Assembly: GCF_000002865.3 (NCBI RefSeq)
Contig: NW_001865046.1
Span: forward strand, 455,492 to 519,491
From: Monosiga brevicollis MX1
Lineage: Eukaryota > Opisthokonta > Choanoflagellata > Craspedida > Salpingoecidae
Direction: 5' to 3'
DNA length: 64,000 bases
In this document: piece by piece, positions 23,121 to 34,684 of the stretch
Numbering within the stretch: position 1 is the first letter of the stretch
Layout: every line of letters starts with the position of its first letter
Program-made: the position numbers and the translations under genes
Notes under the pieces: model-generated
Database searches by the model: none
The model's input: only the letters and a program-made list of their open reading frames with translations
Told to the model about the DNA's origin: nothing

Positions 23121-24402
23121 ATGGCGACGACGACCTTGCTGTCCTGGCTGCGTGCCAATGACGATGTGCGCATCTGTCTCAGCGCCACACAGGCCGGGGG
23201 ATTTCAGGGTGAGCTCAAGTCTTTGCCCAGTCGATCATCTCGGTCATCGTGCCGCGAGCGCTGTCAGCGTCGGCTGCCCCATGATCTGGGCCTTGATCAA
23301 CTACCAGAGGACATCCTGCAGCGAATTTTCCGTCATTTGAGCGGCGTGCAGTTATGTCGCCTCGGTCAGACCTGCCGCTATCTCTACCAGCTTACGAGCA
23401 GCGATGCCGTTTGGCGGGATTGCTTGCGACGGGAAATGCCCACCTGGCAATTTGTCGAAGCAGGCTGCTACCCTGGTCATCAACAACGGACCTTCCGAGT
23501 CAAAGAAACGTGAGCACTGCCCTTCTGATTTGCTTTTGATTATTAAGCCTTGGATTGGCGTTGGCGCCCGCCTTCTCTTTATCCACCCGTGTCCACCCGT
23601 GCATACAGTCGTTGATAAACGACGACCAAACCCTTGGTGCTCTCACCGCTTTCTTCTTGCTTACGTCAACCACGAGAACAGATACATGGCCTTTTCCCCC
23701 TGTGGACCCCGTTTGCAAGCACCACGAGTCACATCGCCCTCCTCGACCATGTCGCGCTTTTCGTTCGCTGCAGCCGGCCGTCGCCTGCGCATCGCCATCT
23801 GCGGTCCGGGTTTGGAAATCCCCAAGCTTGATGTCGTCTCCAACATCATGTACACGGGGCCTTTTCGCATCAAAGGCATGGTGTCCGGTCACCAGGGCAT
23901 CGGCGGCGGTGTTGAGCTGCAGCACGAAAATGGCCGTTGCATCGAGCTCATCACCTTGTACCAACGCCCCCAGCATGAGCGCAACAACCCTCAACAAGCT
24001 GGGCAAGCAAGGCTGACACACAGCGGTCTTTCTCCTGCCGCACGTGAACTGCTCTCCACCATCGATGCCTTTGTGTTCGCCGTCAATGCCTCCCACATGC
24101 TCAAGGCTGATGCGAGCCGGGACAATCTTCTGTTCATTCATCAGACGCCAGCTCAGCTCACCGCGTTTGAGGAGTACTCGGCCATTCTGGGCCATTCCAA
24201 CGCCCCTGTCCTCGTGTTGAGCTGTCAACACCCGGGCACAACGACCTGTGCGACGCCATCAACCGGTGTAGTAGATACCGTGGAAGCGCTGCGCCTCACG
24301 GGTGAGTCGCGCCCTTGGCGCATTGAGCATCTGCCTATTTGTGGGGCACGTGTTGCACTTAGGCGTGGCTTCGACTGGCTAGTCCAGGCCCAGCCGTCAT
24401 AA
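23121..24402 (+). CDS. FBXO4: F-box only protein 4 (F-box plus atypical GTPase fold)
   Basis: Exons 23121-23509 and 23682-24402 (369 residues; human FBXO4 is about 387). The F-box spans about residues 55-105: LPEDILQRIFRHLSG, then LCRLGQTCRYLYQL and AVWRDCLRRE. It should bind Skp1 in an SCF ubiquitin ligase. The C-terminal half follows the FBXO4 small-GTPase-like domain: IAICGPGLEIPKLDVVSNIM, HQGIGGGVELQ, IELITLYQRP, VLVLSC and a final RRGFDWLVQ helix. The usual GTP-binding P loop (GxxxxGKS) is absent, as in human FBXO4, where this domain recognises TRF1. Acceptor at 23680-23681 was chosen because it restores TYMAFSPCGP, matching the equivalent YMA segment of FBXO4. Assignment rests on remembered family sequence. 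Confidence 0.85.
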
Positions 24403-24644
24403 GTCACGCCACCGAGCTCGGGCACAGTGCCAAGCCGTTGTGGTATGACACAACAGAGCCTTCCCACGCCTTCACGTCTTGCGATGAGAGTGAACTGCTC
24501 AACTTGTCTTTGATCGTCGGAGACATATTATGTCTTCACATTGCGCAAATTAATTTTTATTTTTGCACTGCCACTGGAGTTGTAATTTAATTGATTATTG
24601 ATTGACTGCGGGATCATTCGTTTACTGTTCATGAATCCATTCAC

Positions 24645-26633
24645 TTATCGTAGCGAGGCTCGCATTTTTGCGATCTGGGCCAGAATGTCATCGTCATCAT
24701 CATCGTCATCATCATCATCATCATGGTCATGGTCATTAGCACCGTGTTCTTTGGCATGGTCGGGATTGGCATTTGACGGCTGATCGCCATTTTCAGAATC
24801 ATTGATGGCTTGCCCATTGCGCCAGCTATCCAAGGCGTTCGTCGCCGACGGTGCTGAGACTGGCTGTTGGCGCACGGTCGCTCCGGCGTTCAGTGAAGAC
24901 GTACCGGATGGGGTCAGGGCAGCTAGCCATTGTGAAGCCCGCAGATCGTCCTCATAGTTTGCTTCATCTTGTGCCACAGCTGTGTGCGGGCGGCTCCGTG
25001 CCAAAGATTCCAGTGAGCGCAATGTGTCTGATGCAGAAAATGGAGCTGCCGCTTGCGATGCCGTGGATGAGCGACGGCGATGCAGCCGCGTGGGGTTGGC
25101 ACCTGAATCAAAGCGAGCGTCCTCCTCTGAGCTAGACGCCGATGTGGTGGGGTAACGTCGATCCTCGCATGCTTCCAAAGAGCCCTCGCTACTAGTCGAC
25201 GCAAAGGGGTCGAATTCATCGGGTTGCAAAGATGCCGGTTGTGGGGCTGCCACGATGGGCTGCCGTGCAAGCGGCACAGCTTCGGCGTCCTCTGCCTCTT
25301 TGTATTCTTCTTTCTTAGCCACGGTCTCCGAGAGGCTGGCACCCGAAACGCTCCGCGACTCGGCGTCGTCGTTACTACCGTCATCCGCCTCGAACGGTGA
25401 CTGTGTTTGGTGGGCAGCAGGCAGGGTGGGGGAAGCGTCCTCTGCTGCCGCTGTGTTGGCAGTCGTATTGCTGTTAGATGACTCACTGCTCTCCTCTTCA
25501 CTTTCATCGTATCGCGCCGTCGTTCTCAAGACAGGTGAGGCAGACCCCTCAGCGTGAGATTCGGTACGCGAGTCTGAGCTTTCGCCCACGTGCTGCTGGG
25601 TAATCACGTCTGAAACTTCAACAGAGCTTTCAGCTCTAGAAACAGCATGCGTATTGGTTGGAGCAACGGGCGAGGCTGGGGTAGTGACCTCGTTCATAGG
25701 CGAGAGTGCGCGTGCAGCCAGTGGTAAATTTTCGAGTCTGTCAAGGGGTGCATCGGACGCTGGTGGCTCTTCATCATCACTCTCGATGCTGAGCGTACGG
25801 CGCACATTTTGATATCGCGAAGCAGCCGTGCGGCGGGGAAAGTGGACGCGGAATCGTGGTGCTGATTGTCTGCGAGCGCAAGCATTAGTACGTCATGAGC
25901 CAGCGGGAGGGCAGCTGCCTCGCATTTGAGCAGGGCTAGCCAAAGGCACGCGGTACAGTTGCTGGATGCGTCTTACCTTTGGCTCGTATCAGGGTGTCTG
26001 TCCGTGTGCGTGTGAGGCCTACCAAACGTGTCCCGCATTGGCGACTATCCCATCCATTAAGTTCAATGCAGTGCATGTGAGCCAGGTTCTTGTCCTTCCT
26101 CCAAGCGTCGAGGCCTTTCTGTGCCAAGCCTAGAAAAAAACCAACCTTGATTTCTCCTCGTGTTGTGGCCTCACGAAGGACTTGAGCGTGGCTCAGGCGC
26201 ACCTAGGGGGATGGAGAGCAACGAGGTCAAGGATCAGCGCAGTGCGCCTCGCCCACCAGCAGGAGCTGTTTTGAAAGAAGCTGTGACTATGAACCGCAAG
26301 ATGTTCAACAAGAATCGCACAGCCCGGTCATTCCAATTGACGTACTGGCGTTACCGGGGGCCGTAAGGCAGCAATGGGCCGTTGGATCGGCCGAGAGGAC
26401 CGAGCAATTTTGCTTTCGACTGCCTCAGGCCGTGACGGCTCTTTTCGCGCTACTGGTGCCGGCGTGGCGGGCATTCGGATGGACTGAGCTTGCCAGGACT
26501 TTTCTTTGAGAATGCCTAGCAAAGTAGCAAACCGCCAAGTGAGTGAAAATTGACGGAGAACCAAGTTCTCGTTGACGGAATTTGTTTTTCCAAGGCCAAA
26601 ATTGAAGACATTGTTGCGTGTCTGGGTGGAGAA

Positions 26634-26724
<91 letters not shown>

Positions 26725-28182
26725 CGCGAGAGAGCTGCGTGTGGCCTTACCTGGCTGGAATGACTCCTGGCGCTGCGCAACCTCATGTGCTTGCTCGGCG
26801 CGGCGTTGGTCAAGCTCTGATTGACGCAAAGCCTTGGCCTCTTGCCGAGCCCGCAGAAGGGACTGTCGAGCGATTGCTAGCGTGTCTGGGGACTTTGGGC
26901 CCTCGGTTGCCAGAGATTGTGAGCCTCTTGAGCGCAGATTTGAGGAAGGGCCTTCATGAGCCTGGCGGTGCTGTGCGCGAGCGACTTGGGCAGCACGACT
27001 GTGGCGCGGCGTAGTGCGGGTTAGGTCACGCGGGGACTGCATTGCTTTGACGGCTGGCGGCTCTTCATCAGCATCGCTAGAGTCTGGACTGCCGTGGACC
27101 TCCCACTTCTGTTCCAAGCCGGTGACTTGGATTGAATCTGACACACAGCTTACAGGTTGCATATCTGGCCGAGGCAAAATATCCGAGTGTGTCGCGGAGT
27201 ACTGAGGCATGGGCCATCCTTCCTTTGGATCGGGTACAGATTCGGGCTGACCAGAGGCCAAAGCATCTGCGGCCTGTGTGTGCGTTGGTGCTGGCCCGCG
27301 TTGGAGGAAAAACTGTCCCAACTCGCAATAGAGCTGGTGCAGGAAGGTCGAAGGGCCAGGGCCTGAGGCGGCCTCCCCACTCAAGGTAAAGGGCTTGGAC
27401 GCGTCCATATTTGGTTGAGCAGTTGAACGGATGGCATGGCTCACAGGGTTTGTCAGACCGGCATCCCCAAGGTGTGTGCGATCGCTTTGAGAGATGCGTT
27501 TGGATGGTGCAGCTGGAGCCGGATCCGGCATGATGCCTCGGTGAAAGATGAGCGCTGGTGGCTGCCACTCGTCGTCAGCGGTTTTCGTCTCGATAAGGTC
27601 CAGGACTGGCCCAGGGGTGATATCAAGCCTTTCTGTCCAGTGTGGGGTGGCTTGTTGCGCGGTCGGTGACGGGGATGTGCGAGGCGCTGGCGCAGATTCC
27701 TGCCGAGGGGCCGAGGAGCCAGAGGGTGCCGAAGGAAAAGGGCGGTGGGACAGAGCATGGGGCCCCAAGCGGCGGATGCGACAAATAATGGAGAGGGTGC
27801 CCAGCGCGTGGCCATTCAAACTCAACATAGTGGCTCGTCCTTTGTGCTCGAGGAACATGGACTCGGGACGATGCAACCATAGCGGGCCAAGCTGCACGGC
27901 GGAGGAGGCCAGGGCAGCATGTTGACCATCTACCAGGGCCAGGTATAGGGGCAGGGCAGGCAAGAGACGGTCTAAGTCGGCCTCACAGCTCTCAAAGTAG
28001 CAGAGCTGGCCCTGATCAAGGCTGTCGTGCTTGCGTCCCAAGCCATGGTTCAAGGGCAATATGACCGGCTCGAACTGCAAAAATCGGAAAACCACAGCCC
28101 GGGCGTCGGCCAACACGGCAGGCAACACCGGATCAAATCTATCAAACCGACCCACCACAACCTCAACCGCACAGAGCTCCAT
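24645..28182 (-). CDS. MAP10-like protein, largely disordered
   Basis: Exons 26751-28182, 26346-26503, 25977-26202, 24645-25861; 3033 nt, 1010 residues. The first roughly 150 residues are ordered: AVVFRFLQFEPVIL, then GQLCYFE, and FLEHKGRATMLSLNG with LGTLSIICRIRRLG. These resemble, in order and spacing, the N-terminal domain of microtubule-associated protein 10 (a C2-like fold with a closing G-x-IxxxYRL segment). The rest is Ser/Pro/Glu-rich, with short helical patches such as a Gln/Arg/Glu coiled-coil-like stretch near the end of exon 1. It ends with a poly-Asp run before ILAQIAKMRASLR. MAP10 stabilises microtubules in animal cytokinesis; that role here is inference. The third and fourth exon boundaries are the least certain. 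Confidence 0.6.
26636..26719. repeat. (GA)n microsatellite in intron
   Basis: About 84 nt of nearly perfect GA dinucleotides inside the 26504-26750 intron of the M10-like gene. It reads as poly-(Glu-Arg) or poly-(Ser-Leu) in open frames, which are not real. Confidence 0.95.
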
Positions 28183-28399
28183 GACTAGCCTCACTTCCCC
28201 CGCCCGCTCTCCCCCAACGAAAAACTAAAAAAACAATAACTATCAACCAGTCACAGCCAGCCGCTGCACCGGCCTCACTCCTGTGCGGATGCGCGCCAGC
28301 AGAAAAAAAAAAAAAAAAAAAAAAAGCAACGAAAATTTCTATAAAAATATCTGACAATTTTTCTCATTGTCATCATTTTTTTGGGGGGGGACTGTGATC
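28183..28399. promoter_or_regulatory. Compact divergent promoter with poly-A tract
   Basis: Only 217 nt separate two divergent start codons. A roughly 24-nt A tract lies at 28302-28325; such tracts often exclude nucleosomes, but that is general knowledge. Confidence 0.5.
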
Positions 28400-29418
28400 A
28401 TGGTGAAGGATCGAGCACAGTCGGCCTCAATGGCAGCAGCGCCCGACTCACTCCTGAGGCGGGTGGTGGGATTCGATCAGCAGATATCTCGCGCGTAAGT
28501 GGACATGTTGCTTTGCTCCTTTAATATATGTCACTGTTCTCGCGGTGGTGCCAATGGTGGTGGGTACACAACTGCCCTGCCACTTCGCCAAACCACGGCC
28601 TCACGCATGTGCACGGCGAGCTGTTCCTGATTTAGGCTGTATTACAGGACCTGGGCTAGCGAGGGGGCCCAGCCCATCATTCGTTACAGCACCAAGTTTT
28701 TGGAGTACAGCGGACATGGAGTCCCTTGGTTCATTCTGGTGGCTTTCTTGCTGTCGATTGAAATATTTCCTGAGCTGCCCAGCTGGGTGCCAGCCAATCT
28801 CTTTGTCGCGCTGATTGGCGACCTACTGGCCGCGGCCACCATCAAAGCCATCGTGCGTCGAAGCCGGCCCAACTACAACGAGTCTGGTAGGTGACCGTCT
28901 TGTGCCTGACAAGAAAGACTCACCGGACAGGGCCACAAGGAAGCACATGCTTGAGAATTGCACTCACGTTGCTGGCGTGCGTCTGTGTAGGTGACATGTT
29001 TGCAACCGTCTCTGTTGACCGCTACTCATTTCCATCAGGCCACACCACGCGAGTTGTCATGTTGGCAACCTTGGCTGAGCGGTTGCATTGGCCGACCGAT
29101 CTACAATTTCTCGTCGTTGCCTGGGCCCTCGCAGTCGCTGCCTCGCGCGTCGTCCTCGGTTTGTCTTCTGCCTCAATTGTCGGGCTGGCAGGGGAGGTGG
29201 CGGGACTGGTGTTTGGGTCAAGCCCGCATGTATAGTCGTGGTTGCATCCTCATTCTTCAATGCTTTCTCGGCATGTTGTAGGTCGACATCACGTACTGGA
29301 TGTTTTAGCAGGAGCCATCATCGGCTTTGCCGTGGCTCAGGTCATTGCTGCCTTCTTTTGGTTGGACGCTGAGCGCCTGGCCAGCTTCTTCTCTCACCTT
29401 CAGAGCAACGAGTTGTAA
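28400..29418 (+). CDS. PLPP6: PAP2-family polyisoprenoid/presqualene diphosphate phosphatase (PLPP6-like)
   Basis: Exons 28400-28494, 28648-28886, 28991-29158, 29282-29418; 639 nt, 212 residues. Integral-membrane lipid phosphatase of the PAP2 superfamily. All three catalytic motifs are intact: KAIVRRSRP (C1), PSGH (C2, in VDRYSFPSGHTTR) and SRVVLGRHHVLD (C3, with the nucleophilic His). Hydrophobic spans flank them, for example VPWFILVAFLLSIEIFPEL, LFVALIGDLLAAATI and VAQVIAAFFWL. The VDRYSFPSGH context and small size match PLPP6 (PPAPDC2), which removes diphosphate from presqualene, farnesyl and geranylgeranyl diphosphates in the ER. Substrate is inferred from that family. A short gap to the next + gene does not suggest co-transcription. 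Confidence 0.88.
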
Positions 29419-29822
29419 TTCACATGTCAATTGAGACCCTCTGTCTACAGAAGAACCGTCCAAACCCCGCACTCGTGATTTTTTTTTTTTTTTTTTTTGT
29501 TGGGCCTGGAGCCCTTGCGATGGATGTGATCGACTTTATGATATGAAGGTTATCGTAGAGGCTTGGTGATTTGTCGAAGATATGTTAACCGACGTTGTGT
29601 TAGCAGGTGTAGCGCTCAGGAGCAAAGTCGCATTGTCATCCTTAAAAGACATTTCAAAAAGGGGCTGTAAGGTTGAGTGAGGTCTTTCGCGGATCACGTC
29701 TGGGCATTGAGGTTGGCGGCTTCGGCTGGGGGTGACGGCAGGGGGCAGGCGCTGCGAGCGGTGCCTGCCAGGAAAAGAGAGGACGCCAAGACCCTTCGAG
29801 CGACGAGGGTTTGGCACACGGC
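29419..29822. other. Intergenic spacer with poly-T tract
   Basis: 3' region of the phosphatase and upstream region of the AFG1 gene. A 19-nt T tract lies at about 29480-29498. Nothing else was recognised. Confidence 0.55.
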
Positions 29823-32675
29823 ATGGCAGCCCACGCAGCCCGGGCTCGCTGCTTGATTCAGCGCCGTCCGGGGCTGGCCACCGGCTGGTCTGCGTGGCCT
29901 CAGCAGCGGCACCAGGCCACCAGGGTCGGTCCCTTGGCGGCCTACTATCAGCGCGTTGAGGAGCAGCATCTTCGATTAGACCACGCACAGGTAGGCACAG
30001 GAGCTCCTTCCGTTGCAAGCTTGGCACTCTTTCATTCTATTTGCCGATCATTTGCAGGTGGTGGCGGGCCAACACCTTCAGCGTCTACATGACGAGCTTA
30101 GCCGGTACACTCCTCCGCTGTTGGGCGATTATGATGCTCATGTGCGCCTGGAGTGTAAGCGGGCGGTGCGTCATTGCTCTCTGACTCGACATCTCGCAGC
30201 CTCAAAAGCTGGTTCTCTCTCGAACGGCCGGATATCTTCACCATTGTTTGTACTGGTTGATACATATATATTTTTTTACTTTTTATTTAGCGCCAACGCC
30301 AGCAACGTCAGCTGCTCGAGGACCACGAGCGACAGATGGATGAGCTATATGGGTTTGCCGGGGCTGAAAAGGCACGGCATATGTCCTCGGTAAGTGCGAG
30401 TTCATGCTTGCCTGTCGCTTCCAGGTCGTGTTAGGCCAGCGCGAGGCTCAGTTTATTCGACGTGGCAGCCGCCCTCTGTGAATCGCGAGTTGCTGGATGC
30501 CGACCTGAGCCAGGAAGCCGCAATGCTGCCCAGTCTTAAGGAACCACCACAGGGAGTCTATTTATGGTCAGACTGTTGCCTCTTTGTCAGCGACGCGAGG
30601 TCAATCCATAAAGTTGTTGCCGTGGACACAGCAGGCTCATCGATCGACAATGGACTGGTGGACCCAGGGGGCCAGTGGGCTGTGGCAAGTCCATGTTGAT
30701 GGACCTTTTCTTCGCCGGTGCCCCTGTTCAAGATGACCGGAAGCTGCGCATCCACTTTCACAGCTTTATGCGTGATGTGTTGGCGCATTTACACCGACTG
30801 AGCCTCAACTGCACATCTACCCAGCGTGCCACCTACAACGACAATCTCATCCAGCTCATTGCCAAGGGCATTGCACAACAGGTGGGCAACTGTTGTTGGG
30901 CTGCTGTCGGTTAGCTCATAATGGTCAATAAAGCAGGGCTGCCTCTCCAAGTCCAGCATTGGGTCCAGTCTTCTTCTCAGTCCCATTCTGGTGGTGACAT
31001 CATTCTGTGCAGGCCTACGTGCTGTGCTTCGATGAGATGCAGGTGCCAGACGTGGCCACGGCAGGTATACTCTATCGACTTTTTCAGCACCTTCAGGACT
31101 ATGGCGTGGTTGTGGTGGCCACCAGTAACCGTCCACCGGCCGAGCTGTACAACGGGCACTTTCGCGAGGCCTTGTTTGAACCCTTTGTACGCATTCTCGA
31201 GGAGCGCACCGAGGTCCTAAAGGTAGAGGGCGAGGCGGACTATCGTGTTCTTATGAGGGGTGGTGCAAGTGCGGTCGAAGGCACCCGTGCTGCTTTTTTG
31301 GATCCGTATTGCTTTGGCCAACATGCCCGGCGTGATTTGTGGGAAACCTGGGAGCTGGCAACGGAAGGCCAGGTCAGGACCCCGTGCCTTTTTTTTCCCT
31401 GTTTACTGACTCGTACATCCAGCTAGGCTCATGCGCATGACTCGGGGATGCAGCAAATTTCGGTTGCAACAGTACCAGTACTGGGGCGCGACGTGGTGAT
31501 TCCGCGCGCCAGCGATGACAGGCAGGCATACTTTACCTTTCAGGAGCTCTGTGCTGCTCCACTTGGGCCCGCCGATTACCTGGCTATTGCTCGACAGTTT
31601 CAAGCCGTCTTCTTGGAGGGCGTGCCCAGACTCTCCATGTCGACGCGCAATGAAGCTCGGCGTCTCATATCACTGGTTGATGCGCTGTACGAGTGTAAAA
31701 CAAAACTCTATGCCAGTTTTGACATTGCCCTGGAGCGCCTCTTTGTCGACGTGCGTACCCTTGGGCCCTGTGGTGCACAGCCAGCTTCTTGAACCTTGAG
31801 AGGATGACCACTCGCTCACTGCACGGGTATTCTTGGGCGTTTAGGTCGAAGACCCCGAGGGTGATCGTTTCGAGATTATGCATGGTGAAATGATGGCACA
31901 AATTTTCTATGATGTACGTGAGCTGGCAGCAGATGGGATAAGGGCGCGGGCACAGAGGTACTGGCTGATGCATGCGTGAACAACAAATGATATGGCAGTT
32001 GGGCATGGATGAAACGCGGCGGCACGATGCGAGTCCGTTTCAGAGCAACCTATTTAGTGGTGAAGAGGAGATTTTTGCTTCGAAAAGGTATGTCCCCTGG
32101 CGTGTAGCTGACAGGGAATGACACGAGCGTTGGCCTCGCCTCGTTGACATTGGTGACTGCTGGTACGGCTCTAGGTGCATATCGCGACTGCAGGAAATGC
32201 AAAGCCCCATGTATGGGACGAGTGATCACCAAGTACGTTTAGACAAGCGTGACTAGGCTTGAATGGGGTCTGCGCAGGCCAGGATGGCGATCATGGGGTG
32301 GCGGGGACTTTTTGGTATAACTCGCGTCTTGCGTGCCTCAAGGACGCTCTCATGCCGCACGCGGTATCCCCTCCTGTACTTTTGGCTTAGGCAAAACTGG
32401 GATTTGTGGAGCTGGATCCAGGTGCTTTGGACTACGGGCTCGAGGTTGCAGCGAGCGCACCAAGCGCCGATGCTGTAACCCAACCGCGAGCAGATCGCCG
32501 TAACAAGCCAAAGTTTGGGGCCAAACATTTTTGGGGTGCTGGCTGGTATGTAGCTTTGCACCTACCCAAAAAGCTCGAGGCATGTCACGCAATTAATAAT
32601 CGTCTACTTCCTGACTTGGCTTTTTTTAGGTGGGAGTCGATCCTTGAGCGGCGCACGCAGAAAAAAGACAGCTAG
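29823..32675 (+). CDS. AFG1L: AFG1/LACE1-type mitochondrial AAA+ ATPase
   Basis: Twelve exons: 29823-29990, 30058-30165, 30291-30389, 30469-30566, 30668-30881, 31013-31372, 31427-31750, 31845-31913, 31999-32087, 32175-32232, 32391-32545, 32630-32675; 1788 nt, 595 residues. The Arg/Ala-rich start (MAAHAARARCLIQRR) looks like a mitochondrial presequence. AFG1 signatures in order: QRLHDELSRYTPPL, PPQGVYLW, GPVGCGKSMLMDLFF (Walker A, Lys about 165), RIHFHSFMRDV, LCFDEMQVPDV (Walker B), VVVATSNRPPAELY, FTFQELCAAPLGPADYL and GEEEIFA. The family acts in mitochondrial protein quality control and cytochrome oxidase turnover. The first ATG of the frame was used. Exon 4's acceptor is uncertain. The roughly 70 residues after the GEEEIFA segment extend past the human C-terminus. 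Confidence 0.88.
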
Positions 32676-32969
32676 TGGACTTGAGTTGCCAAAATTTGTG
32701 AGCTGTGGTTCGGCGTCGGGGAGGAACTTGCACACGAGGCCTCTACACCAATTTCAATCCAACTCAATTGGTGGCGCTGACACTCAAGATCATACGCCTT
32801 TTACAGACAGCAAACATCTCGGGTAGCCAGCGAGAAGAGCACCTTTGGAAGCATAGCCCAAGAGCTGAGAACGAATAGAGGAATCAAATAAGCGGAGCTG
32901 TATGTGTGAGTGAGTGAGTGAGTGAGTGAGTGAGTGAGTGAGTGAGTGTGTATTCATTTTGGGGCACAA
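32676..32969. repeat. Convergent 3' spacer with (GTGA)n microsatellite
   Basis: A (GAGT)n tetranucleotide run of about ten units lies at 32907-32948, between two facing stop codons. Confidence 0.85.
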
Positions 32970-33815
32970 TTAGCAGTCAATCTCAAGATCGGGTTGATCC
33001 AGTTGCTGGGCCAGACGCCAAATGCATGGGCAACACTGCGCCAAAGATGCACCGGCCGCATCAAAAACCTTTGCGAAGCAATCATAGCACTGATTGCCGT
33101 CGGCTGGATCGTCGTCATTTGGGGTGATGCAGGACTTGCACTCTGAATACGCGGCTGAAATGTCCGAGGCGCACCCGACCCAGTCGTAGTTGCTGCAAGA
33201 GGCAGGGTTGTGGGGATCGTCCCCACCGCCATTGATGGCACAGCAGATGGATTCGTCAGCGGGATACGGGCGGCGAGTGGAGGCCGGCAAGTTGGTGGGA
33301 GCATCGCCATAAGTGCAGCAGCAGCCGGTTGCATTGAAGCTGCCTGTTGCACCACTGTGAAAAGGCAATTGCGTGGCATAGGGGTGCATGAGGTGCCTGC
33401 GGAGTTAAGCACATGGGTATTGGAGTTCAGATGCAGACGGTCGAATGACATACGGATGCTTGCTGCAAAATGCAGTGCACGAGTCGGCGTCCGTGACGTT
33501 CCACGCGCCGCATGGGCGAGAGCCGTTGTTGGGGATGCGAGTCGGGTGAATGGTCGGACGGGTGCCGTGGGTCGAAAAGGTGGGCTGGCCGGTGGGGCGA
33601 GTGCGGGAGGAGTGCGGGCGCGTCGATTGGGCCCCCGTTGGACGCGCGCGCGTTCCTGGGGGTCGCGTCGGAGTCTCTATCGAATGATAAAAGTCATTAG
33701 TTCAAAGTCGGTTCAGGTAGGAGCGGCGGCGCGCATACGTACGGGCGGTGGTTGGCACAGCCAGGGCAATGGCGACAAGCACCAAAGCGGCAATCGTGAG
33801 CGTGTAAGCCTTCAT
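32970..33815 (-). CDS. Secreted cysteine-rich protein of unknown function
   Basis: Exons 33743-33815, 33454-33676, 32970-33396; 723 nt, 240 residues. It opens with MKAYTLTIAALVLVAIALAV, a clear signal peptide. A Thr/Pro/Arg-rich stretch of about 45 residues follows and could be heavily O-glycosylated. The remaining roughly 165 residues hold about 17 cysteines, including CCC, CC, CYDC and CCPC clusters, and no transmembrane span. The protein ends at a Cys (LEIDC). I recognise no named domain; the pattern suggests a disulfide-rich extracellular protein, perhaps lineage-specific. Splice sites are standard and phases agree. Confidence 0.75.
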
Positions 33816-34684
33816 GGCCACGATGCGAGACGAGGTTCTTGCAGACGATCAAGCTCTTGGGAGCGGGGAAAAGAAAATGCGAGATCGTTTCCTCGACCGC
33901 CCCTTTGAAACGGAGCGTAGCCACCATCAAAGACTCCATGTGTGTGTGTGTGTGGGAGTTTGGTCGGAGCGCGCGATCTCTCTCTCTCTCTCTCGCTCTC
34001 TCTCTCAGCCTAGGATTCGTTGCTGATGAGGTTTCTTGTTGATGTTCAATGTTAAAAACGCAAATGTGGCAGTTGATGCAGATCCTATAACATTGCACAG
34101 TTTGGCTTATGTCGATAAAATGGGGTATTGTAACGTAGCCAAGGTGCTTGGGCAGAATTGGTCACAACCAGGGATAGAATTTCGCGACATCGCTTAGTTT
34201 GAATTCTGACTTTAATCACACTTTGGGTGATTCGTGTCAGGAGCGCAAGCGACCAGCACTGACGTGATCTTGATGTTTTGCTCTTCTGGACTCACACCAC
34301 TTGTGAGCAAGACACGCTCTCCTGTGCGAATGTTTTTTTCTCTTTTTTTTTTTAAAGCCCTGAGTTGACCTCAGACCTGAGCCAGAGACATCGGCGGAAA
34401 CCACACGCGAGGGCACGGAAAAATCAATGTTCGTGGGCACAGGTCTTGCGCTGGGAGTTGAGAGGCCCGGTTAGGTTGATGGTGAGTCAATTAGTGTGTG
34501 TGTGTGTGCCAACCCAGCGAGCGACTTTAGCTGGGTGTGCAAAGAACGTCGAAAGTTGGATTGATCATGTGACCTTGAGCGTCAATTGAAGGCACATCAG
34601 CCCATAGAAATTGTACCCTTTGACATTCATGTCGGTATCGCCTTGACATCGCCATATGGCGATATCGCGTGGCAATACTCGCTC
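33816..34684. promoter_or_regulatory. Upstream region of the Cys-rich gene, with TG and CT repeats
   Basis: 869 nt between the start of one minus-strand gene and the stop of the next. (TG)n at 33939-33953, (CT)n at 33976-34004, T-rich run at 34332-34352, (TG)n at 34495-34509. No coding signal. Confidence 0.5.

Noticed and set aside
26550-27014. Plus-strand frame of repeating Glu-Arg
   Set aside because: It is the (GA)n microsatellite in an intron plus antisense of a coding exon.
33210-33908. 232-residue plus-strand frame
   Set aside because: Antisense to the Cys-rich secreted protein, whose signal peptide, splice sites and phases are convincing.
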